From: Haloarcula vallismortis ATCC 29715
GTDB taxonomy: Archaea; Halobacteriota; Halobacteria; Halobacteriales; Haloarculaceae
Assembly (NCBI RefSeq): GCF_000337775.1
Contig: NZ_AOLQ01000007.1
Span: forward strand, 124,001 to 188,000
Length of the DNA: 64,000 bases
Direction of reading: 5' to 3'
Both the position numbers and the translations under genes were made by a program. Below, one piece after another: positions 58,712 to 64,000 of the stretch. The first letter of the stretch is position 1. Every line of letters starts with the position of its first letter. The notes below the pieces were generated by a model. It was not told the DNA's origin, did not search any database, and saw only the letters and a list, made by a program, of their open reading frames with translations.

Positions 58712-59977
58712 TTATCGCTCGTTGACGCTGAGGACTTTGCCGGCGGCGATGGTCTGACCCATGTCGCGGATGGCGAACGAACCGAGCTCCGGAATCTCGG
58801 AGGACGGCTCGATGCTGAGCGGCTTCTGTGGGCGGACCGTCACGACGGCAGCGTCCCCGTTCTGGATGAAGTCGGGGTTCTCCTCGGCGACCTCGCCGGA
58901 GGACGGGTCGATCTTCTTGTCGATGGACTCGACAGTACAGGCGACCTGTGCCGTGTGAGCGTGGAAGACCGGGGTGTAGCCCTCGGTGATGACGCTTGGG
59001 TGCTGCATCACGACGATCTGGGCCTGGAAGGTTTCAGCGACCGATGGCGGGTCGTCGGCCGGACCACAGACGTCACCGCGCCGGATGTCGTCCTTGCCGA
59101 CGCCGCGGACGTTGAACCCGACGTTGTCACCGGGCTCGGCCTTCGGGACTTCCTCGTGGTGCATCTCGACGGTCTTCACTTCACCGGAGACATCAGACGG
59201 CTGGAAGCTGACGTTGTCGCCCGTGTTCAGGATACCAGTCTCGACACGGCCAACCGGGACCGTACCGATGCCGGAGATGGTGTAGACGTCCTGAATCGGC
59301 AGTCGGAGCGGCGCGTCCGTCGGCGGCTCCGGTGCCGGCAGTTCGTTGAGTGCTTCGAGCAGGATTTCGCCATCGTACCAGCCCGTGTGCTCGGATTCGT
59401 CGGCGATGTTGTCGCCTTCGAACGCGGAGACCGGGATGAACTTGGCGTTATCGGGGTCGAAGCGGACCTGGGTGAGGAGGTCCTTGACCTCTTCGACGAC
59501 CTGCTTGTACTCGGACTCGCCGTAGTCGACGAGGTCCATCTTGTTGACGGCGACGATGAGTTCACCGATGCCCAGGGTACGGGCCAGGAACACGTGCTCC
59601 TGGGTCTGCGGCTGGACGCCGTCGTCGGCGGCGACGACCAGGACGGCGTTGTCGGCCTGGGACGCGCCGGTAATCATGTTCTTCACGAAGTCGCGGTGAC
59701 CAGGACAGTCCACGATGGTGAAATCGTAGGTGTCGGTGCTGAACTCCTGGTGGGCGATGTCGATGGTGACACCACGCTCACGCTCTTCGGCGAGGTTGTC
59801 CATGACGTAGGCGAACTCGAATCCGCCCTTGCCCTTCTCCTCGGCTTCTTCCTTGTGCTGTTCGATGACGTGCTCCGGTACCGATCCTGTCTCGTACAGG
59901 AGTCGGCCGACGAGCGTGCTCTTCCCGTGGTCGACGTGGCCGATGATGGCCAGGTTCTGGTGTTGTTCGTCGCTCAT
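58712..59977 (-). CDS. tef1a: Translation elongation factor EF-1 alpha
   Basis: The 421-residue GTPase delivers aminoacyl-tRNA to the ribosome. G1 GHVDHGKST at residues 13-21, switch and [17 protein letters not shown] and the C-terminal beta barrels are all present, with normal length for archaeal EF-1alpha. The promoter region holds TTTTATG near 60030 and TAATAAAT near 60015 on the minus strand. Cotranscribed with rps10 and perhaps tRNA-Ala. Confidence 0.97.
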   Translation of the reverse strand: MSDEQHQNLAIIGHVDHGKSTLVGRLLYETGSVPEHVIEQHKEEAEEKGKGGFEFAYVMDNLAEERERGVTIDIAHQEFSTDTYDFTIVDCPGHRDFVKNMITGASQADNAVLVVAADDGVQPQTQEHVFLARTLGIGELIVAVNKMDLVDYGESEYKQVVEEVKDLLTQVRFDPDNAKFIPVSAFEGDNIADESEHTGWYDGEILLEALNELPAPEPPTDAPLRLPIQDVYTISGIGTVPVGRVETGILNTGDNVSFQPSDVSGEVKTVEMHHEEVPKAEPGDNVGFNVRGVGKDDIRRGDVCGPADDPPSVAETFQAQIVVMQHPSVITEGYTPVFHAHTAQVACTVESIDKKIDPSSGEVAEENPDFIQNGDAAVVTVRPQKPLSIEPSSEIPELGSFAIRDMGQTIAAGKVLSVNER

Positions 59978-60253
59978 TGTTATCTCTCACGCGCAGAGGC
60001 GCTGTATCGGATTTATTAGCTGGTGGTTCATAAAACGATTTCGAAAGCGTGTAAGCGTCAGGCCGTCGCTTTCTTGCGATTCGGCACGCCATGGCATGGT
60101 AGTGTGGCACCCGATAGCTCGACCGCCCGGAGCGGTCAGTACCGACAGTCACGGCCGGGTTTGTGTCCTTCGGAGTGACAAACGGGACTGGTGGCTGGGA
60201 AACGTGATGAATACGAAGAACGACGCAGCCGCGTCGGAAGTCCTGCTGGCCCG

Positions 60254-61198
60254 TTACAGTCGGCCGATATCGGCAAGCACGGCGCTTGCCGTCTCCGGAC
60301 CACCAGCACCGCGACCGGAGATGTTGAGCTGGCCGGCGTGTTCGGTCTCTAGCTGGGCGATGTTCCGAGTGCCTGAGACGGCGAGCGGGGCGTTGTCCGG
60401 AACAAGTCGCGGGCCGACGCGGACGGACCCTTCGACGACCTCGGCGATGAGCCGGACGGTCCGACCGTCCGCACGCGCGAGTTCGAGCGCGCTGCCGGAG
60501 ATATCTTGAATTCCCTCTACCACAGCGTCATCAAGGGTGTACTCTGTTTCGTCGCCGGACAGAACGTTCGCGATGATGACGCCTTTCAGCGCCGCATCGG
60601 TGCCATCCACGTCGAAGGTCGGGTCGGCCTCGGCGACACCGAGGTCCTGTGCCTCCGCGAGGACGTGCTCGTAATCGAGGCCCTCGGTCGCCATCCGGGA
60701 GAGTATGAAGTTCGCGGTCCCATTCAGCACCCCGCGAACGGCGGTGATATGGCTCGGGTCGAAGTCGTTGATAGTCGAGAGAATCGGCATCGCGCCGCCG
60801 ACGGTCGCCTCGAACAGCACTGACCCATCGCTTTCGCGCTCCAACGAGCGAACGTCCGCGTACCGTTCGGCGACCGGTCCCTTGTTCGCCAGCACAGCGT
60901 GGCGGTCACGTTCGAGTGCGGTCTGAACGTGGCCGAATCCCGGCTCGGCGTCGCCAAGCGTCGTCGGCGTTGCCTCGACGAGGACGTCGTAGTCGGCCGA
61001 GAGCGCGTCCGCAGGTTCGTCACTGCCGACGACGCCGTCGGTCCGCTTCCGGTCGAGTGCTTCGGCGGTATCGATGCCGGCGCTATCGATAACGGCGCTG
61101 CTGGAATCGGCAAACGCAGTAACCGAGTGGCCGTGGTCGCTCGCCAGTTCGACGACAGAGGAGCCGACTGCGCCGGCACCGATGACAGCGAGTCTCAT
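60254..61198 (-). CDS. hom: Homoserine dehydrogenase (stand-alone)
   Basis: The 314-residue enzyme reduces aspartate semialdehyde to homoserine. It begins MRLAVIGAGAVGSSVVELAS (Rossmann loop), followed by VLVEATPTTLGD, HAVLANKGPVAERY (cofactor/catalytic Lys region) and GVLNGTANFILSRM, all diagnostic. It lacks an aspartokinase part and lacks its own ACT domain; the ACT protein is encoded by the preceding overlapping gene. A strong Shine-Dalgarno lies just before ATG 61198. Confidence 0.94.
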   Translation of the reverse strand: MRLAVIGAGAVGSSVVELASDHGHSVTAFADSSSAVIDSAGIDTAEALDRKRTDGVVGSDEPADALSADYDVLVEATPTTLGDAEPGFGHVQTALERDRHAVLANKGPVAERYADVRSLERESDGSVLFEATVGGAMPILSTINDFDPSHITAVRGVLNGTANFILSRMATEGLDYEHVLAEAQDLGVAEADPTFDVDGTDAALKGVIIANVLSGDETEYTLDDAVVEGIQDISGSALELARADGRTVRLIAEVVEGSVRVGPRLVPDNAPLAVSGTRNIAQLETEHAGQLNISGRGAGGPETASAVLADIGRL

Positions 61199-61728
61199 GC
61201 CTCACCTCCCGCAGCGAGTGGCTCAATTACGTGGAGTCCCTTCTCATCGGCGACAGCACGAATGGCAGACATCGTCTCGTCGACCGCCCCTTCCTCCGTG
61301 GCCAGTCGGATGCGCGCGCTGGAGGCGTCGTCGGTCCCCTCCGGTGCCGACAGCGAGAGGTCGGTCACGGTCGCGTCCGTGGACTCGTGAATCCGCGAGA
61401 GCGTGTCGGAGAGATCGGTGTTGACGAGGTGACCGGTGAGGATGATCGTCAGCGCCTCGCTGTACTGCTCGGCCCCGGCCTGGATGACGTTGATGCCCGC
61501 GTCCCGGAGTGCGTCGACGATCCCGTCGAACCGCTCGGGGGTCGCCTCCAAGTCGACCTCCACGGGGATGTGGCCCCGCGGGGTCACGTTCCCCCGCTCG
61601 TGGAAGATAGAGAGGAGGTTCCCGCCGTTGTTGGCGATGGGGTCGAGCGCCCGCAGCAGTTCGCCCGGTTCGTCGACCAGTTCCAGCCGAACTGTGTAGG
61701 ACCGTACCTCGTCGGTCGAGTCGCTCAT
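61195..61728 (-). CDS. ACT-domain amino-acid-binding protein, partner of homoserine dehydrogenase
   Basis: The 177-residue protein starts MSDSTDEVRSYTVRLELVDE then PGELLRALDPIANNGGNLLS, a classical ACT ligand-binding opening; a second ACT-like half follows from about residue 90. It overlaps hom by four bases (ATGA). I infer that it supplies the allosteric amino-acid (threonine) control that single-chain bacterial enzymes carry in cis. A perfect Shine-Dalgarno precedes it. Confidence 0.88.
   Translation of the reverse strand: MSDSTDEVRSYTVRLELVDEPGELLRALDPIANNGGNLLSIFHERGNVTPRGHIPVEVDLEATPERFDGIVDALRDAGINVIQAGAEQYSEALTIILTGHLVNTDLSDTLSRIHESTDATVTDLSLSAPEGTDDASSARIRLATEEGAVDETMSAIRAVADEKGLHVIEPLAAGGEA
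61202..61209 (-). promoter_or_regulatory. Shine-Dalgarno of hom (inside the ACT gene)
   Basis: The minus strand reads GGAGGTGA, three bases before ATG 61198 (six from the GGAGG core). A full match to the anti-SD is unusual among the mainly leaderless genes here and suits an internal operon gene. Confidence 0.7.
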
Positions 61729-61735
61729 CGCCCGC

Positions 61736-61743
61736 TCACCTCC
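61736..61743 (-). promoter_or_regulatory. Shine-Dalgarno of the ACT-domain gene
   Basis: GGAGGTGA lies seven bases before ATG 61728 and identifies the start. Because a first gene with a strong SD needs a leader, its transcript must begin well upstream, within the 61761-61807 spacer or beyond. Confidence 0.65.
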
Positions 61744-61807
61744 TGGGTATCTCGGCTCATTGTAGATGACTCAGCGGGGGCACGTATAAGAAACCGTTCG
61801 TTTGGTC

Positions 61808-62029
61808 TCAGGGCAGAAAGCGGTCGTACAGGTCGTCGATCCACTCGTTGTACGCCTCGCCGCGGGTCGACCCCCAGGGATTTCGCGAGAAGTAGTACAT
61901 CGCCGCGAACATCCCTGCAAGCGTCAGCGCCAGCCCCGTCGGCAGGACGAAGCTCCAGATGAACGTCGACGTGCCGGCGATAACAGCAGCAACGAGAAGA
62001 TCCACAATCTGATGCAAGCGGTCGCTCAT
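61808..62029 (-). CDS. Small two-helix membrane protein, 73 aa
   Basis: The 73 residues (MSDRLHQIVDLLVAAVIAGT ... DDLYDRFLP) contain two hydrophobic helices (about 9-25 and 30-48) and a Trp/Arg-rich C-terminal tail (RNPWGSTRGEAYNEWIDDLY). The family is common in haloarchaea near the hom/EF-2 block but unnamed to me. It lies about 80 bases upstream of the ACT gene on the same strand. Confidence 0.65.
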   Translation of the reverse strand: MSDRLHQIVDLLVAAVIAGTSTFIWSFVLPTGLALTLAGMFAAMYYFSRNPWGSTRGEAYNEWIDDLYDRFLP

Positions 62030-62128
62030 ACCCTGCCGTTCGGTGCCGGGTGACCTAAGCGTGGGGTCCGCCTCCGTCGTGACAGCCAGTTTCAGGGGAA
62101 CGCTACGTTTTTTTCCTGCCGGTGAAGC

Positions 62129-63232
62129 GTGTCGTATGTGTACGCCCTCCAGTCAAGCCCGATATCGATAGGTACGGCGGTGTTCGTCGTCAGTGTCCTC
62201 GCCGTCGTCGGAATTGCCCTCGGCGCGCTCGGAAGCGCAGTCGTACAGCGACTCTCGAACCCTGTCGCCAGGTATCGACAGTTGTACCTCGGCGTCCTGC
62301 TCCCGTTCGCCCTGCTGTCGTACGTCGTCTTTCGACTGCTCGGATTCGGCTACGTGGTGGTCGGCGGCGGGGCCGGAACGGTCGAGGCGTTGCTGGCGAC
62401 GTTCACCGAACTGCTCGCCGCCGGTGTCGTCGGACTGACCGCCTACGCCCCGACCGTTCGGGGTGTCCGTAGCGTCCGGGACATCGACCTCTCGACCGGT
62501 CGAGCGCTCGTCCGTATGGGGCGGTACGTGCTCGGGCTCTCGGTTTTCGCGGCCCTCATCACCGCACCGCTTGAGACCGGACTGTCGCCGGTCGTCCTGC
62601 TCGCCGCCGTCGCCGCGCTCATCGTCGCCGCGCAGGCCGCGGCACCCTGGATTATCCCGGTAGTTCGGTCGGTCCGGACACCGGACGAGTCGACAGAAGC
62701 GACGCTGACTCGACTCCGGGAACGGGCAGGATTGACCGTCCGTGACGTTCGGATTCTCGACACCGACCGGGAGGGGACAGCGAACGCGACCGTCCGCGGC
62801 GTCCCCGGATACCGCCGCCTGTTCGTGACGAGTACGTTCCTGAATACGCTCGACGACGAAACGGCGACGGCTCTACTCGCGGTCCAGGCCGGCCGCCAGG
62901 ACGCCCGGGTGCTCGCTCGGGTCGTCGCCGGTCTGTTGCTCGCGCTGGTCCCGCTGTTCATGACGCTGGCCGACCGCGGCCCGCTGTGGCCCCTTTTCGG
63001 GGCGAGTCTTGGGGTTTTCATTGTCAGTCTGTGGACCGCTCGCCGCGGCGTCCGCGCGGCCGACGACTATGCGGCCGAGCGCGTCGGCCCGGACGCCGTC
63101 GCCGACGCGCTCGAACGGTACGCCGACGTCCACGACATGGAACCATCGAGACGACGAGTATCGAATCCCTTCTCGCAATCGCCGCCGCTGGGGAACCGAA
63201 TCGACCGACTGCGGGAACAAGCAGGTAAATAA
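62129..63232 (+). CDS. M48-like membrane protein lacking the HExxH zinc motif
   Basis: The 367-residue protein starts at GTG 62129 (SYVYALQSSPISIGTAVFVV) and has about five N-terminal helices. A soluble part resembles M48 peptidases: VRILDTDREGTANATVRGVP then RLFVTSTFLNTLDDETATALLAVQ-like (first 20 residues RLFVTSTFLNTLDDETATAL). Where M48 enzymes carry HExxH, it reads LAVQAGRQDARV, so no zinc site is visible. It is therefore probably a non-peptidase relative or a scaffold. It converges on EF-2. Confidence 0.75.
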   Translation: MSYVYALQSSPISIGTAVFVVSVLAVVGIALGALGSAVVQRLSNPVARYRQLYLGVLLPFALLSYVVFRLLGFGYVVVGGGAGTVEALLATFTELLAAGVVGLTAYAPTVRGVRSVRDIDLSTGRALVRMGRYVLGLSVFAALITAPLETGLSPVVLLAAVAALIVAAQAAAPWIIPVVRSVRTPDESTEATLTRLRERAGLTVRDVRILDTDREGTANATVRGVPGYRRLFVTSTFLNTLDDETATALLAVQAGRQDARVLARVVAGLLLALVPLFMTLADRGPLWPLFGASLGVFIVSLWTARRGVRAADDYAAERVGPDAVADALERYADVHDMEPSRRRVSNPFSQSPPLGNRIDRLREQAGK

Positions 63233-63278
63233 GGCAGTCCTGTAGCGAAGCGAAGACAAGAGAACGGCAGACAAGCAT

Positions 63279-63385
63279 ACCGCGCGCCGCAGGCGCGTGG
63301 TTTCCCGCGAATCGCTCCGCGATTCGCGCCTTTTTCGCCCACGTTTTTGCGCGGGGGTTGAGGGCGCGTAGCGCCCGAACCCCCC
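63279..63385. terminator. Three successive hairpins between convergent M48-like and EF-2 genes
   Basis: ACCGCGCGCC/GGCGCGTGGT (63279-63301, 10 bp, one G-T pair), CGCGAATCGC/GCGATTCGCG (63306-63328, 10 bp, followed by T5) and GGGGG..GGGCGC/GCGCCC..CCCCC (63353-63385) sit in a row. They can act on either strand. A T-run follows the second on the plus strand and an A-run follows the third, i.e. T-run on the minus strand. Confidence 0.55.
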
Positions 63386-63400
63386 GTGGAAAAAGGTGGT

Positions 63401-64000
63401 CTAGAAGTAGTCGATAGCCGGGTTCAGTTCCTGCTTCATGCCCTTGCGCTCGCGGATCTCGCTGATCTTGTCGGGCTGGAGGTTGTCGGCAAGGACCTGG
63501 AAGCCGGCGTTCTCAGTGTTCCAGGAGGCACGGCCCTCGGTAGCCGAGCGGATGTCGGAGGAGAAGCCGATCATCTCATCGACCGGCGCGACGCCTTCGA
63601 CGACCATCAGGTCGCCTTCCTGGTACATGTCGTCGACGCGGCCACGGCGGCCCTGAATCTCACCGCTCGCAGCGCCCATGTGGTCGTTGGGCACGTCGAT
63701 GCGGACCTGCTGAATCGGCTCAAGCAGCTTGATACTGGCGTCGATGAGCGCGTTGTGGACGGCCTCACGCACCGCAGGGATGACCTGGGCCGGACCGCGG
63801 TGGATAGCGTCCTCGTGGAGGCGGGCGTCGTGGAGACGGATGAGCGACCCCTGGACCGGCTCGGACGCGAGCGGACCGTCGTCGAGGGCTTCTTCGAGAC
63901 CCTCGATGACGAGTTCCATCGTCTCGTTGAGGTGCTGGATACCCTTCGTCTCATCGAGCAGGATGTTGGTCCCGTGGATGTGCTCGATGTTCTGGGAGTC
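63401..64000 (-). CDS. fusA: Translation elongation factor EF-2, C-terminal part (partial)
   Basis: The frame ends at TAG 63401-63403 and runs off the right edge, giving 199 C-terminal residues. [17 protein letters not shown] contains the diphthamide histidine (encoded at about 63800-63802), and [33 protein letters not shown] and [12 protein letters not shown] are domain V/C-terminal signatures. EF-2 translocates tRNA on the ribosome. The gene heads the hom/EF-1alpha translation block in other haloarchaea. Confidence 0.96.
   Translation of the reverse strand, partial: DSQNIEHIHGTNILLDETKGIQHLNETMELVIEGLEEALDDGPLASEPVQGSLIRLHDARLHEDAIHRGPAQVIPAVREAVHNALIDASIKLLEPIQQVRIDVPNDHMGAASGEIQGRRGRVDDMYQEGDLMVVEGVAPVDEMIGFSSDIRSATEGRASWNTENAGFQVLADNLQPDKISEIRERKGMKQELNPAIDYF

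Noticed and set aside
58499-60019. 506-aa plus-strand frame
   Set aside because: It is antisense to EF-1alpha and S10, whose identities are certain.
1-64000. CRISPR arrays, complete insertion sequences or rRNA genes
   Set aside because: No regularly spaced repeats, transposase motifs or rRNA signatures were found.

Overview
The window is chromosomal DNA of an extremely halophilic archaeon, most likely Haloarcula or a close relative. The proteins are strongly acidic and the GC content is high. TATA boxes lie about 25-30 bases before many start codons, as expected for leaderless transcripts. Haloarchaeal hallmarks are present: a double-fold histone, bacterial-type GAPDH, the EF-2/ACT/hom/EF-1alpha/S10 block, and many small zinc proteins. 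The genus is inferred from family knowledge, not from a database match.

Layout. 1-1000: the end of an integrated element (minus-strand operon of a partial protein, a 47-aa protein, an HTH regulator and a Cys-containing small protein), ending at the 3' side of a CAT-anticodon tRNA. 1.1-6.6 kb: tRNA-Ile2/Met, tRNA-Asn, CCA-adding enzyme, then the chromatin/ssDNA operon rpa2-histone-histone deacetylase family. 6.7-11 kb: tRNA-Arg, DUF309, a probable NAD-dependent glucose-6-phosphate dehydrogenase (azf), dihydroneopterin aldolase (mptD) and membrane/hypothetical genes. 11-15.3 kb: aa3-type oxidase with CoxB, a fused CoxA-CoxC and a subunit IV-like protein. 15.4-22 kb: ABC exporter, DUF192, tRNA-Val, tRNA-Phe, a 39-aa zinc protein, two methyltransferases and Hsp20. 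22-30.5 kb: D-lactate/glycolate dehydrogenase (FAD plus Fe-S), histidine kinase, tandem cold-shock proteins, DUF429, small zinc proteins and a sugar nucleotidyltransferase.

30.5-41 kb is a self-contained maltodextrin-type utilisation island: binding protein and two permeases (malEFG-like) diverge from a GH13 amylase and MalK-type ATPase; a GH15 glucoamylase diverges from a TrmB-family regulator. Imported glucans would be cut by the two cytoplasmic glycosidases and the sugar read out by TrmB. 41-50 kb: pilin, a GST/glutathionyl-hydroquinone reductase homologue, rpl10e, UspA, ATP-grasp ligase, second Hsp20, gap and pgk, riboflavin synthase, PrsW protease. 50-58 kb: pdxT, hisE, a hybrid receiver-PAS-GAF-kinase, NOG1-like and EngB GTPases, SIMPL and DUF389 proteins. 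58-64 kb: tRNA-Ala, S10, EF-1alpha, homoserine dehydrogenase with its ACT partner, an M48-like membrane protein without its zinc motif, and the 3' end of EF-2.

Most notable non-coding signals: a probable small RNA between gap and pgk (promoter, three stems, T-run); an 80-base near-palindrome between malK and the glucoamylase gene; short tandem duplications of 55-64 bases just after three genes; and hairpin-rich spacers near tRNA-Val, tRNA-Phe and EF-2. Convergent genes repeatedly abut or overlap by 4-22 bases. I see no CRISPR array, no complete insertion sequence and no rRNA.
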